DNA of 34,937 bases, taken from NCBI GenBank assembly GCA_903847935.1, contig CAINEX010000119.1, forward strand, positions 1 through 34,937. Direction: 5' to 3'. The DNA is from an uncultured Spartobacteria bacterium (GTDB taxonomy: Bacteria; Verrucomicrobiota; Verrucomicrobiia; Chthoniobacterales; UBA6821). The number at the start of each line of letters is the position of its first letter. Position 1 is the stretch's first letter. The position numbers and the translations under genes were made by a program. The notes beneath the pieces are model-generated. The model saw only the letters and a program-made list of their open reading frames with translations. It was not told where the DNA came from and ran no database searches. This document shows, piece by piece, positions 24,535 to 33,987 of this stretch.

Positions 24535-25980
24535 GTGCGCCTGATTGCCAAGTTCATTTTTTCTCTGGTGGTCGTTCTTGTGGCGGTCGCCGTGATTGTT
24601 TCCGTCTTGGTGAGTATCGTGTTGCAGACCCAGTATGGCAAAGAACGTCTACAGGGGAGCCTTGCGGGTATCACTGGGGTCCCTGTCACGGTGAAGGGGG
24701 CTTTTGGTGTGCCACCCGCCTCCATAAGAGTGAATGGAATTTCCGTGGGAAACCCTGGGGAGCCCCCCCTTTTCACTTCCGAATCAATCACTCTTACACC
24801 TGACTACACGGCCCTGATCCATGGTCAACTTCAGATAGCCGGCATCACATTGCGCCACCCATGCCTGCATCTTCACAATGGCATGGTGGCGATGCCGAAA
24901 ACTTCCAACCACTCCCCCTTGTCACCGACATCGACTTCGACAGATGTTGCAACGACACCTCGGGATAGGGCATCAGGGATGACGCTCCAGGCACCCGGGT
25001 CCGGCAATCTGCCCAAACAGGTCCGATCGCTTGCACCATCACTCAGAAGCATCACGATCACCAAAGGTGAAGTCGTGCTCCTTGATAGCTCAGGGATCTC
25101 CTCATTATCAGTCCAAGGACTCGATCTGCGTGGGAACGATCGTGGTGATGGATGGAGTGGAATCCTCAAGGCATCACGCGTGATCTCCGGGAACCAACTC
25201 ATGATACGAGACGTTGAATCTCCGGTGAGTTTTACCTATGGAACGGCTTCCTCATCTCTTGCCATGGAACAGATCAAGGCAACTTTTGGGGGTGGCAAAC
25301 TCTCTGGAAAAGGAGTTCTTGATCTCTCATCAACGACTCAGGCCTACACTCTTTCACTCAACCTCACGGGGGCTTCCATGAAGGAGTTGCTAACCGATGC
25401 TTCCATGGATGGTTCCGGTGCAGAGGGAGGTGTGACGGGCGTCATTGAACTAGCAGGACAGGTCGGCAAAGGCTCCACCATGACGGGTAGTGGCACCCTG
25501 AACTGCGCGGAGACCATCATTCAACCGGCAGGTTTTCTCAAGCAGATCGGTCAACTTCTGCAGGTCGAGGAACTCCAACTCCTGAAAATAGCAGAGGGAA
25601 AATGCCTCTTCAGAATCGACGCCGGGCATGTGGTGATCGATGATCTGATGCTTCGCACTGAAAATCTCATCCTGGCGGCTAAGGGCCCGCTTCATCCCTC
25701 CGGCGAACTTGATCTTGATTCCAGACTCCTCTTCAACGAAAAGCTCACGGGCCGTTTGAGGGGACTTCTTGGGTCTCAACTTTCACCCGCCCCTGAATCC
25801 GGTTATTCGCAGGTTGCTTTCCATGTTTCGGGATCTGTCATGAATCCTAAAACGGACCTCCTTGAACGTCTCACGGGGATTCGCCTGGGCGGTGATTTGG
25901 GAGGCCTGCTGCAGGGTCTTTTCGGACGTCCGGCCCCACGCACCCAACCCGCTCTCTCAAACGGCGCCTCCCCACACTGA
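24535..25980 (+). CDS. AsmA-like envelope protein
   Basis: This 481-residue protein (GTG start) begins with a single N-terminal membrane helix (about 6-26). Then comes a long, mostly beta sequence typical of the AsmA/YhdP/TamB-like group, with the early segment VTVKGAFGVPPASIRVNGISV. Repeated short hydrophobic strands and GEVVLLDSSG follow, and a C-terminal AsmA-type region (about 245-450) has LSGKGVLDLSST, GTLNCAETIIQP and HVVIDDLMLRTENL. Proteins of this group are proposed to assist phospholipid movement or outer-membrane assembly. The C-terminus, rich in Pro and Ala, is likely flexible. It precedes rsmD by seven bases. The AsmA call rests on layout and a few segments, not a diagnostic motif. 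Confidence 0.72.
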   Translation: MRLIAKFIFSLVVVLVAVAVIVSVLVSIVLQTQYGKERLQGSLAGITGVPVTVKGAFGVPPASIRVNGISVGNPGEPPLFTSESITLTPDYTALIHGQLQIAGITLRHPCLHLHNGMVAMPKTSNHSPLSPTSTSTDVATTPRDRASGMTLQAPGSGNLPKQVRSLAPSLRSITITKGEVVLLDSSGISSLSVQGLDLRGNDRGDGWSGILKASRVISGNQLMIRDVESPVSFTYGTASSSLAMEQIKATFGGGKLSGKGVLDLSSTTQAYTLSLNLTGASMKELLTDASMDGSGAEGGVTGVIELAGQVGKGSTMTGSGTLNCAETIIQPAGFLKQIGQLLQVEELQLLKIAEGKCLFRIDAGHVVIDDLMLRTENLILAAKGPLHPSGELDLDSRLLFNEKLTGRLRGLLGSQLSPAPESGYSQVAFHVSGSVMNPKTDLLERLTGIRLGGDLGGLLQGLFGRPAPRTQPALSNGASPH

Positions 25981-25987
25981 TCATATC

Positions 25988-26548
25988 ATGAGAGTGATTG
26001 CGGGATCAGCCGGAGGACTCTCCCTCCTTCCTCCGGGCAAGGGTACTAGGCCCACCATGGACCGCGTCAAGGGGGCCATCTTCTCCTCGCTGGGCGACCG
26101 GATTCCGGAATCCCGCGTGCTGGACCTTTTCGCGGGAAGCGGCGCGTTGGGTATCGAGGCCATGAGCCGTGGAGCGGCATCCGCAACCTTTGTCGAGAAC
26201 CACGGTCCGACGGCGGCCCTCATTCGTCGCAATCTCCGGGAGACGCATCTTGAAGGAAATGTCCAACAGATGGATGTCTTCCGGTTTGTTGATCTCTACC
26301 TCGTACCGGACAGCCTCGACGTGATCTTGGCAGATCCACCGTATCTGAAGCATTTCAAGGGCGGAGAGGCGAATCCTGCGGAAGCACTCCTGTCTCATCC
26401 TGCCATTGCCAAGGCGCTTGGATCCGAGGGCCTTCTTGTCCTGGAGTGCGAGCGACGTCAACCCCTCACCTCACTTGGTTCATGGGACATTCTCTCGGAT
26501 CGGAATTACGGGGAATCACGCATCCTTATCCTGAGAAGTCCGGCATGA
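25988..26548 (+). CDS. rsmD: 16S rRNA (guanine966-N2)-methyltransferase
   Basis: The enzyme methylates G966 of 16S rRNA using S-adenosylmethionine. From ATG 25988 the 186-residue protein has MRVIAGSAGG at its start, RPTMDRVKGAIFSSL near 21-35, the SAM loop DLFAGSGALGIEAMSRG near 46-62, and the catalytic ADPPY motif near 116-120. This start fits the usual RsmD N-terminus; an ATG at 25862 lies inside the AsmA-like gene. It overlaps the ATG of the Kdo transferase gene by four bases (ATGA, 26545-26548). Confidence 0.94.
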   Translation: MRVIAGSAGGLSLLPPGKGTRPTMDRVKGAIFSSLGDRIPESRVLDLFAGSGALGIEAMSRGAASATFVENHGPTAALIRRNLRETHLEGNVQQMDVFRFVDLYLVPDSLDVILADPPYLKHFKGGEANPAEALLSHPAIAKALGSEGLLVLECERRQPLTSLGSWDILSDRNYGESRILILRSPA

Positions 26549-27864
26549 AGCGAATTACACTCTTCCTTTACAATCTGCTTTTTGTCCCGGTTCTACTGAT
26601 CCTGCTTCCCGGATACGCTTTGAGGAACTGGCGCCGCGGCGGATACGGGACCAAACTCAAACAGCGGTTTGGCATTCTTGACCGGGAAACCCTTGCACGC
26701 ATCGGTAAGGGTAGAGTCTGGATCCATGCCGTCAGTGTGGGAGAAGTTGGCATCGGACTCCGATTTGCCAAGGCTTATCATCGTATCCATCCAAGGGCTC
26801 GTTTTCTGATCAGCAGCACCACTCCAACAGGATTGAAGATCCTGCAGCAGGAGGCCTCGGAATGGCTGGAACCAATGGCCAATCCCGTTGATTTTCCCAT
26901 CCTGACCTCACGTCTCGTGAAGGCACTGGCGCCCGCAGCCCTGTTGATGGTGGAGGCTGATATCTGGCCCAACCGTATTGCTGCTTGCACGGTTCTCGGG
27001 ATTCCCACTGCTCTCCTCAACGCACGTCTCTCAAGTCGTTCTGAATCCCGTTTCCGATGGTTCAGAACGATCACTTCACCATTCTTCAATGATCTCCGGC
27101 TGATTACACTATCCGAAAAGGAGGATCAGGCACGATGGCGCTCTCTGGGAGTAGGGGAGCAGGTGCTGCGATGGACCGGAAACATGAAGTATGATCCGCA
27201 GTCAGACACAAGGTTTTCGAACATCTCCATCCCATGTGAAACAGGCTGGAGTTCAGGGGATCCCATCCTTCTCGCAGCAAGCACCCATGCAGGGGAAGAA
27301 TCCGAAATAGCACAAGCCTTCCTGACCCTACGCGCAAAAAATCCCTCGTTGCGACTGGTCATTGCCCCGCGGCATGTGGAGCGCCGCAAAGAGATTCTCG
27401 GAGAACTCTCCAAACTCGGACTCACCTGTTCTCTTCGATCGGAGGGGGTTGCCGTTCCATGCGATGTCCTTTTACTCGATACGACAGGGGAACTCTCGGG
27501 ATGGTATCCCCTCGCCACCGTCGTCTTTGTCGGAAAGAGTCTTCCCTGTTCGGTTAATCACGGGGGTCAGAACATGATCGAACCAATCCAGGCCGGGTGT
27601 GCCGTGATCACGGGACCACATACCGGCAACTTCGAACCGTTGGCCACGAGGCTAGCCGATGCAGGGGCCCTGCTGCGTTGCGACGATTCTATCACAATGG
27701 CCTCGCAAATCGGGCAATTACTTTCGGACGAAGGCCTGCGGCAAAGAATGATCCTTGCGGCAGGTTTCATTCTTGAGCCCAACGCGGGGGCCACGATACG
27801 AAACTGTCAACTCATCGAACGCCTACTCGGGAGCCCCCTCCCAGAAGAGTCTCGCAGCAAGTGA
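26545..27864 (+). CDS. waaA: 3-deoxy-D-manno-octulosonic acid transferase
   Basis: The enzyme adds Kdo from CMP-Kdo to lipid A precursors, so its presence indicates LPS. From ATG 26545 the 439-residue GT30-type protein has an N-terminal membrane anchor (about 7-24). Other features are the early RFG segment, HAVSVGEVGIGL with the catalytic glutamate E67, and ISSTTPTGLKIL. EADIWPN, a GNMKYD linker between the two Rossmann halves, LVIAPRHVERR, and HGGQNMIEPIQAGCAVITGP for nucleotide-sugar binding follow. It overlaps rsmD by four bases. Its end overlaps the convergent PHP/GT4 gene by 42 bases. Confidence 0.95.
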   Translation: MKRITLFLYNLLFVPVLLILLPGYALRNWRRGGYGTKLKQRFGILDRETLARIGKGRVWIHAVSVGEVGIGLRFAKAYHRIHPRARFLISSTTPTGLKILQQEASEWLEPMANPVDFPILTSRLVKALAPAALLMVEADIWPNRIAACTVLGIPTALLNARLSSRSESRFRWFRTITSPFFNDLRLITLSEKEDQARWRSLGVGEQVLRWTGNMKYDPQSDTRFSNISIPCETGWSSGDPILLAASTHAGEESEIAQAFLTLRAKNPSLRLVIAPRHVERRKEILGELSKLGLTCSLRSEGVAVPCDVLLLDTTGELSGWYPLATVVFVGKSLPCSVNHGGQNMIEPIQAGCAVITGPHTGNFEPLATRLADAGALLRCDDSITMASQIGQLLSDEGLRQRMILAAGFILEPNAGATIRNCQLIERLLGSPLPEESRSK

Positions 27865-30219
27865 CCAATCTCGCTCCGCCACACGAACCCGGGAGAGAAC
27901 TCCCATTTTCATTCGGAGCGATTGATCAACCACGAGACGCTTCACAGCGATCGTAAGGGCTTCGAGATCGAGTCCCTTGGTGACAAAACCATCCTCGCCA
28001 TCGTTGACAAGATCCTTGGGACCTCCGACATCCGAGACTATGACGGGCAATCCGCTGGCCTGAGCCTCGATCACAACATTTCCGAAGGTATCCGTGGTAC
28101 TCGGGAACACAAAGAGATCGGCGGAGGCATAAGCTGATGCCAGTTCGTCACCATGAAGGCTTCCAGTATAGATTCCCTCGGGAAGCAGTTCCTTCATCAT
28201 GGCTGCATAGGGACCATCGCCGACGATGAGCGGACGGACAGGCACGCCTCCGGAAAGCAAGCGGCGCATTGCCGCGGCAAAGAGGTCAAGGTTCTTTTCC
28301 CGCGAGACACGGCCCACGTAGAGGGCACCGACTTCCCCCTCAAGCAGCCCTCTTTTTTGCCAGAAATCAGGATTCTTTTTCGATGGATGAAATAGTCCCG
28401 TATCCAACCCTCGTGGCAGGATTCTTAGCTTCTCGGGAGCAATACCCCTATCCACCCAGCAGCGACGATAGTGATCGGAGTTCACATAGATCATGTCCAT
28501 CTGGGAATAGAACCAATGCATGTAGTTCCAAGTGAGTGACTCCATCAGTCCGTCTTCGGTCAGGATCCGGACATACTCCGGGAAATCAGTATGATAGATC
28601 CCAATCGTTGGAAGCCCAAGGACCCTAGCCGCAGCGAGGGCAGCGAGTCCGACCGGACCGGGGGTGCTGATGATTACTTCCGTAAAATTCCCTGACTGCA
28701 AATGGTCAATAATCTGGAGGAGCGGAGGAAAACTAAGTTTCTGTAACTCATACTCCGGCAATTCAAACTCTCCGATCGGGGGAAAGTTTTTAAGCGGGAT
28801 TCCCGGAACCGAGACCTCATTCCTCGAGACCATGACCTCGACGAATTTACCAATGGCCACAAGTTGGGAACTCATTCGCTGGATCGTCGTCGAGACTCCG
28901 TTCACGTCATCAAGCGTGTCGGTAAACCAAGCCCTTCTTGTGTTACGGAGAACTGGTGGGATCGCTTCACGTAGCACCATCGCGGCCTCTCTAAGGCGGA
29001 TTCTTGATGGTGTCCTGAACGCGTAAAGATAGGGGCTTAGGAGGGCGACCAATGGCACCACCGGACCGATCATCTGGATGCTTTCCAGAAAACGCCCCTC
29101 CATGAGTTGCTGGAGGAACTGGAGGGTCAGTCTGTAAGCGAGGCGGCTTGCCATCATGTTTGCCATCAGAAAGGCCCGCCTGCTCGGCTCCACAACGCCT
29201 TTCAACTCCCTGTTCAGTTCGGCCCTCATCGCCGGTTCGTGCAGCGAGTTGGAAAGTTCCTTCCAGAGGGAACGTGGACCCGGATTAGCCAGTTCAAATA
29301 TTTTGCCGCTGGCGATTCCCTGCGCCAAAAATGCCAGTTTTTCACCGGCCGAGAAGGTTGTGGGATCCTTACCCTCCATGAACCGGCCAAAGGCTTTCTC
29401 GACAAGCCGAAGCGTCGGGGAAGCCGCATGACCGGCCATGCGCTCCTTGGCATAGGAAAAAGCGACCTGATAAGTTTCCAGTGCCGTGCGAAGCGGAGAA
29501 CCGGAGGTTCCTCGTGCCTCGCAATTTCCGGATCGCAGTTGTTTCAGGAACTCCGACGCATCCCTCACCGATGCCGTCTCCGTCCATGCATGCCCCGGCG
29601 TCGTTCCTCCGTGATCATCAGAACCCCCAAACCAGACCTTAACCCAAGGTTCAGCATGGGTCGGGAGAAGTCCCGTCACCGCACTGAATCTCTCGATATC
29701 CTCCCGACGCAGATCAAAGAGATAGCGGGAGACATTCGTAATCAGCGTGCCATCACGCCCGTTAACACCCTCGAAGTGTCGAAAGAGCAAGGCCAAGCGC
29801 ATCAGATGAATCGGACGAAGGCGGTCTTCAAGCCCTCTTAGCGGACTGGCCACCCCGTGGGCAATCTCTTCCCGGGAGAGGTACTGCTGTAACTCGTAGA
29901 TGTTCGTGCGGAGTTGTTGGATCTCCCTGTGATGGCTTTCGCTGATCCCCCAAACCAGCAGGGAGATGCGGCATCCATCCTCGGGAAAGAGGGCACTCAC
30001 CGATTCACTGAGAAAGACGCCGGGGCGATCCGCCACCTCAAGGCACCCACCGAGGGAATCTTCGTCCGTGAAGGTGATGAAATCCATTCCCGCCTCCCTC
30101 AATTTCACGTAGAGGACCTTCGGATCAGAAACACTCGCCGGCACGTCAAGCCGACGTAAAAGCCACTCGGAGGATCTTTTGCTGTGGCGGGTATGGAGGT
30201 GAAGATCGGCGCGTGACAT
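27823..30219 (-). CDS. PHP-domain/GT4 glycosyltransferase fusion protein
   Basis: From ATG 30219 the protein has 798 residues. ATG 30249 is the alternative, but it would overlap the upstream gene and add ten residues before the PHP start. Residues 1-205 are a PHP-type metal-dependent domain, with DLHLHTRHS (5-13) and GGSDDH (198-203). Two expected metal positions look altered: TDED (51-54) where relatives have TDHD or TDHN, and HGVASPL (121-127) where they have HxxAHPL. A helical middle follows, and a GT-B/GT4 domain occupies about 420-795, with IYHTDFPEY, LPRGLDTGLF, LYVGRVSREKNLD, and VFPSTTDTFGNVVIEAQASG. It likely transfers a sugar at the cell envelope. Confidence 0.88.
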   Translation of the reverse strand: MSRADLHLHTRHSKRSSEWLLRRLDVPASVSDPKVLYVKLREAGMDFITFTDEDSLGGCLEVADRPGVFLSESVSALFPEDGCRISLLVWGISESHHREIQQLRTNIYELQQYLSREEIAHGVASPLRGLEDRLRPIHLMRLALLFRHFEGVNGRDGTLITNVSRYLFDLRREDIERFSAVTGLLPTHAEPWVKVWFGGSDDHGGTTPGHAWTETASVRDASEFLKQLRSGNCEARGTSGSPLRTALETYQVAFSYAKERMAGHAASPTLRLVEKAFGRFMEGKDPTTFSAGEKLAFLAQGIASGKIFELANPGPRSLWKELSNSLHEPAMRAELNRELKGVVEPSRRAFLMANMMASRLAYRLTLQFLQQLMEGRFLESIQMIGPVVPLVALLSPYLYAFRTPSRIRLREAAMVLREAIPPVLRNTRRAWFTDTLDDVNGVSTTIQRMSSQLVAIGKFVEVMVSRNEVSVPGIPLKNFPPIGEFELPEYELQKLSFPPLLQIIDHLQSGNFTEVIISTPGPVGLAALAAARVLGLPTIGIYHTDFPEYVRILTEDGLMESLTWNYMHWFYSQMDMIYVNSDHYRRCWVDRGIAPEKLRILPRGLDTGLFHPSKKNPDFWQKRGLLEGEVGALYVGRVSREKNLDLFAAAMRRLLSGGVPVRPLIVGDGPYAAMMKELLPEGIYTGSLHGDELASAYASADLFVFPSTTDTFGNVVIEAQASGLPVIVSDVGGPKDLVNDGEDGFVTKGLDLEALTIAVKRLVVDQSLRMKMGVLSRVRVAERDWSLAARLFWEGAPE

Positions 30220-30226
30220 GAAATGA

Positions 30227-30997
30227 CTAGCAGGGGAGCGCCCCTTCATGAACGCTTGTGCGCCACAGGTCGAGCCAATCCCTATAAGTGGTCACCCGTC
30301 GCTCAACGATTGCGGAACGGATGAGGGAGAGAATATGGGACCGTATTGCGGGATGCTCCCAGTCGGGAGGATGGAGTCCCAAGCGCATCAGGGGGGATCT
30401 CTTCAATCTTCTGAAGAGTATTTTGTTCCATAGAGGACTGAGGGCCCTCCTCCAAGGTGCCCTGACACTGTAAACGAGGCTTCTGGAGAAAAACTGGCCC
30501 CCTTCCCGGCAGTCCAACATCGATCCAATCAACGTGGTGTACTCAAAACCCTCCTCCTTGACCGCGCGTTGAGCCTCCCAGCCTAGCAACCAGGCCGGAG
30601 CAATGAAGCCCGATGAAGAAATTCCACAGGCCGTAAGAGCCCCCTTTCCAAGGCGTAGCAATCTGGAGGCCTCCGCGAAGGATAGATCATAAAACTCCCC
30701 CTCTCCGGCAGTATAGAAGCGGGTCATCAGGCGGGTCATCATTCCCTCTCCCGGCATTTGAGGCCTGAGGTGATGGAATCCATGAAGGACGGGCTCGTGA
30801 CCTCTCGCGACGCACGAGGCCAGCCACGCGGTAAAATCGGGATCCTGATCAATCCTGCCGCGATGGTGGTGGTCGGGGATCACAAGGAGGGAAGTGACCG
30901 GCACCCCCTCGCTCTCCAAATCAGCCAGCATCCGTTCCACCAAGGGGCGGGTCACCGTGGAGACATCGTGGATCGAGACAACGAGCGATCTACCCAT
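30227..30997 (-). CDS. Polysaccharide deacetylase-like protein (DUF2334 type)
   Basis: From ATG 30997 the protein has 256 residues. The NodB-like fold is suggested by LVVSIHDVS (5-13, with the acidic residue D11), the PDHHHRG segment (41-47), and the pair of histidines in VLHGFHHLR (70-78). A later GFIAPAWLLG also fits the family. Such enzymes remove acyl groups from glycans or peptidoglycan-related polymers. An ATG at 31066 would add 23 residues lacking family similarity and extend toward the ftsH start, so I prefer 30997. It is just upstream (7 bases) of the PHP/GT4 gene on the same strand, which suggests a shared surface-glycan role. Confidence 0.82.
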   Translation of the reverse strand: MGRSLVVSIHDVSTVTRPLVERMLADLESEGVPVTSLLVIPDHHHRGRIDQDPDFTAWLASCVARGHEPVLHGFHHLRPQMPGEGMMTRLMTRFYTAGEGEFYDLSFAEASRLLRLGKGALTACGISSSGFIAPAWLLGWEAQRAVKEEGFEYTTLIGSMLDCREGGQFFSRSLVYSVRAPWRRALSPLWNKILFRRLKRSPLMRLGLHPPDWEHPAIRSHILSLIRSAIVERRVTTYRDWLDLWRTSVHEGALPC

Positions 30998-31116
30998 TAA
31001 GTGCTCCCTTTCAGGGAGGGGCTGCAAGCCGGTCACCACACTTGAACTTGAGGGAGCAGTTTGCATTGGCGGCAGGATATGTTATCTGATGTAGTCCAAG
31101 ACCGATACCAAGAGCA

Positions 31117-33165
31117 ATGCCAGACGAGACACCAAACCAAAAACGTAACAATCCCAACCAACCGGGCTCCCAGGAGCCTCAGTTTAACTGGAGGTCGATT
31201 GTTCTTATCGTCATCGCCACGGCCTTGATCGGCGGAGCCCTCTTTTTCAGGGGAACGACCATGGCCAGTACCGAGGAACTGACGCTTCCTAAATTCGACA
31301 CGCTGCTCAAGGATGGAAAAATTATTTCCACGGCGGATAAGCCCCTTGAACTGGTCATCGAAGAGGGCCGCAACACGCAATACCTCTCCGGTTTTTACCG
31401 CAAAAAATCCCCCCCTGCCACGGAAGAGATCCCGACCCCTTTCAAGACATCCGTCTACATGCCCTTCAACGGGACAAGTCTTGAGAAGGATCTGGCTGCA
31501 GCAGGCATCACTCCGAATGTGCGCCCCGAGTCCAACGTGCTTGCCTCGACCATCCTGAACATCCTTCCGATCCTGCTCTTCTTAGTCGTCCTCTACTTCT
31601 TCTTCCGCTCCCAGATCAAGATGGCTGGACGTGGCGCGATGAACTTCGGCAAGAGCAAGGCCAAGATGCTGGCCCGTGAGAAGAACAAGATTACTTTCAA
31701 GGATGTGGCCGGCGTCGAGGAGGCCAAGGAGGAGGTCGTGGAGTTGGTCGAGTTCCTCAAGGACCCCAAGAAGTTCCAGAAGCTTGGGGGACGCATCCCC
31801 AAGGGGGTCCTCATGATAGGATCCCCGGGAACAGGCAAGACACTTCTCGCCCGTGCCATCGCTGGTGAAGCCGATGTTCCATTCTTCAACATCAGTGGAT
31901 CCGACTTTGTCGAAATGTTTGTCGGCGTGGGCGCCTCCCGCGTCCGTGACATGTTCGAGCAGGGCAGGAAGTCTGCACCCTGCCTTATCTTCATCGACGA
32001 GATCGACGCGGTTGGTCGTCATCGCGGACACGGGGTTGGCGGTGGTCATGACGAACGTGAGCAGACCCTCAATCAACTTCTGGTCGAGATGGACGGGTTC
32101 GACGCACAGGATGGCGTCATCATCATCGCCGCCACCAACAGACCTGATGTCCTCGACCCGGCACTCCTTCGTCCCGGACGCTTCGACCGACAGGTCACGG
32201 TCTCATTGCCCGATGTGAAAGGGCGTGAGGAGATCCTCAATGTCCATGCCCGCAAGGTGAAGCTCTCGGAGAATGTCGACCTCAGCCTGATTGCCCGTGG
32301 AACGCCGGGTTACTCGGGGGCGGAGTTGTCGAATGTCCTCAACGAGGCGGCGCTGATGGCCGCCCGCAAAGGACAGAAAGCCATCGAGCAGTGCGATCTC
32401 GAGGAGGCCCGCGACAAGGTGCGCTGGGGCAAGGAACGCCGCAGTATGGCGATGAGTGAAAAGGAAAAAACCTCCACAGCATGGCACGAGGCCGGACATG
32501 CCCTTCTCAACGTGGTGATCGACCACACCCACCCGCTTCACAAGGTGACCATCATCCCCCGTGGACAGTATCTCGGGGCCACCATGTATCTTCCGGAGGG
32601 CGACAAATACGCCACCCAACGCAAGGAGGCCCTAGCCATGCTCATCATGACCATGGGCGGGCGCATTGCCGAGGAGATGTTCACGGGGGACGTTTCCAAC
32701 GGCGCCTCCGGCGATATTGCGCAGGCGACGAAACTGGCTCGCCGCATGGTTTGCGAGTGGGGCATGAGCAATTTGGGAATGATCCGCTTCAGCGAGGAGA
32801 ACGAAATGGTCTTCCTCGGCCGTGACGTCTCCCGGGCGCGAGAGTACAGCGAATCCACCGCCCAGCAGATCGACTCCGAGGTAAAGCGCCTTATCGACGA
32901 CGCCTATCATCAGGCCACCGAGATTCTCAAATCAAAACAGGGTAAGGTGGAGTTGATTGCTAAGGCCCTGCTTGAGTTTGAAACACTCGAGGGCTCACAG
33001 ATCGAGGACCTCATCAATCTTGGCTACATGCGCAATCCTCCCGTGATCGCCCAGAAACCACCTCCACTCCCCCCGCCGCCCAGCGACACACCCGCTGGCG
33101 AGGCGACCATGCCGATCAAGCCGGATTACCCGACAGGCGGTTTAGCAGCTCCCGTGCCGGCCTAG
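31117..33165 (+). CDS. ftsH: ATP-dependent zinc metalloprotease FtsH
   Basis: The membrane-anchored AAA+ protease degrades regulatory and misfolded membrane proteins. The 682-residue protein has a first helix at about 27-43, a periplasmic domain, and a second helix near 147-166. The AAA domain has the Walker A GSPGTGKT (235-242), the Walker [10 protein letters not shown] (290-298) and an SRH region with [16 protein letters not shown]. The protease domain has HEAGH (457-461) and the third zinc ligand in ASGDIAQ (D533). The C-terminus is proline-rich (about 645-680, [10 protein letters not shown]), a tail not required for activity in well-studied homologues. A hairpin follows the stop. Confidence 0.97.
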   Translation: MPDETPNQKRNNPNQPGSQEPQFNWRSIVLIVIATALIGGALFFRGTTMASTEELTLPKFDTLLKDGKIISTADKPLELVIEEGRNTQYLSGFYRKKSPPATEEIPTPFKTSVYMPFNGTSLEKDLAAAGITPNVRPESNVLASTILNILPILLFLVVLYFFFRSQIKMAGRGAMNFGKSKAKMLAREKNKITFKDVAGVEEAKEEVVELVEFLKDPKKFQKLGGRIPKGVLMIGSPGTGKTLLARAIAGEADVPFFNISGSDFVEMFVGVGASRVRDMFEQGRKSAPCLIFIDEIDAVGRHRGHGVGGGHDEREQTLNQLLVEMDGFDAQDGVIIIAATNRPDVLDPALLRPGRFDRQVTVSLPDVKGREEILNVHARKVKLSENVDLSLIARGTPGYSGAELSNVLNEAALMAARKGQKAIEQCDLEEARDKVRWGKERRSMAMSEKEKTSTAWHEAGHALLNVVIDHTHPLHKVTIIPRGQYLGATMYLPEGDKYATQRKEALAMLIMTMGGRIAEEMFTGDVSNGASGDIAQATKLARRMVCEWGMSNLGMIRFSEENEMVFLGRDVSRAREYSESTAQQIDSEVKRLIDDAYHQATEILKSKQGKVELIAKALLEFETLEGSQIEDLINLGYMRNPPVIAQKPPPLPPPPSDTPAGEATMPIKPDYPTGGLAAPVPA

Positions 33166-33179
33166 ACCCGGTAAATAAG

Positions 33180-33208
33180 CCCCCTTTAACAAGCTTCATG
33201 CAAGGGGG
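33180..33208 (+). terminator. Hairpin after ftsH, terminator candidate
   Basis: CCCCCTT (33180-33186) pairs with AAGGGGG (33202-33208) around a 15-base loop that contains the palindrome AAGCTT, followed by only TTT and then G. The tail is short for a strong intrinsic terminator. The right arm is purine-rich and sits just before the GNAT start region, so it could also act as a hidden ribosome-binding site. Confidence 0.55.
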
Positions 33209-33232
33209 TTTGTGAGCGGCATAAAAAAGTCG

Positions 33233-33922
33233 ATGATCTCCACTGGCTACAGGCTACCGGAGGGATATTCGATCCGCTTGATGACAGCGGGTGATTACCC
33301 GGAAATCTCGGCCATCTGCAGCATGGTCTACCCCACTGAAAGGCCCTACACCGATCAGGAGCTTGCCGATCACCATCGTCTTTTCCCCGAAGGTCAGTTT
33401 GTCGTAGTCCATGATTTTAGCGGTAGCGTGGCCGGCGCACACTTTACTCTCCTGATTCAGCTAAAGCATTTCCACCTCGATGACTCCTGGGAAACACTCA
33501 CTGCGGGGGGAAGTTTTTCAGATCATGATCCCGAGGGACACACCCTCTACGGTGCTGATCTCTTCATTCATCCGGACCATCAGCATCATGGTCTTGCCAA
33601 AGCACTCACCCTGGCAACCAGGGAGCTGGTTTCTAAAATCAGGCTTTGGAGGATGGTCGGGGGAAGCCGCATGCCGGAATACGGGAAGGTTGCCGGGAGG
33701 ATCAAGCCCAACGACTACATCGCCATGGTGCGTCGAGCCGAAATAGCTGATCCGGTACTGACGGCTCATCTCCATGATGGATGGGAGGTGATCACTGCCA
33801 TCCGGGGTTATCTCCCGCATGATATTGAGAGCGCCGGTTGGGCTGCCGTCATCCAGTGGGTCAATCCCGAGTGTGAAACTCCTCCTGCATTTTCAATCTC
33901 CCGGATCCCCCTGAAAGGCTGA
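33233..33922 (+). CDS. GNAT-family N-acetyltransferase
   Basis: From ATG 33233 the protein has 229 residues. A GTG at 33212 would add seven residues, but it directly abuts the hairpin that follows ftsH, so I prefer 33233. The fold is suggested by SIRLMTAGDYPEIS at the start. The acetyl-CoA-binding region LYGADLFIHPDHQHHGLAKALTLATRELV has the R/Q-x-x-G-x-A pattern altered to QHHGLA. The segment KVAGRIKPNDYIAMVRRAEIADPVL resembles GNAT domains often seen with carbon-nitrogen hydrolases, but no such gene is adjacent. The acceptor substrate is unknown. Confidence 0.8.
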   Translation: MISTGYRLPEGYSIRLMTAGDYPEISAICSMVYPTERPYTDQELADHHRLFPEGQFVVVHDFSGSVAGAHFTLLIQLKHFHLDDSWETLTAGGSFSDHDPEGHTLYGADLFIHPDHQHHGLAKALTLATRELVSKIRLWRMVGGSRMPEYGKVAGRIKPNDYIAMVRRAEIADPVLTAHLHDGWEVITAIRGYLPHDIESAGWAAVIQWVNPECETPPAFSISRIPLKG

Positions 33923-33987
33923 AGTGTGGTGGCTTCAACGGCTAAATCTTGCTCTCCATGGCTTGGAGGGGGAGAGTGTGCGTAGCC

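Noticed and set aside
29107-29841. 244-codon plus-strand frame opposite the PHP/GT4 gene
   Set aside because: It is antisense to a clear multi-domain gene, and its composition (Arg, Ser, His, Pro rich) has no recognisable domain.
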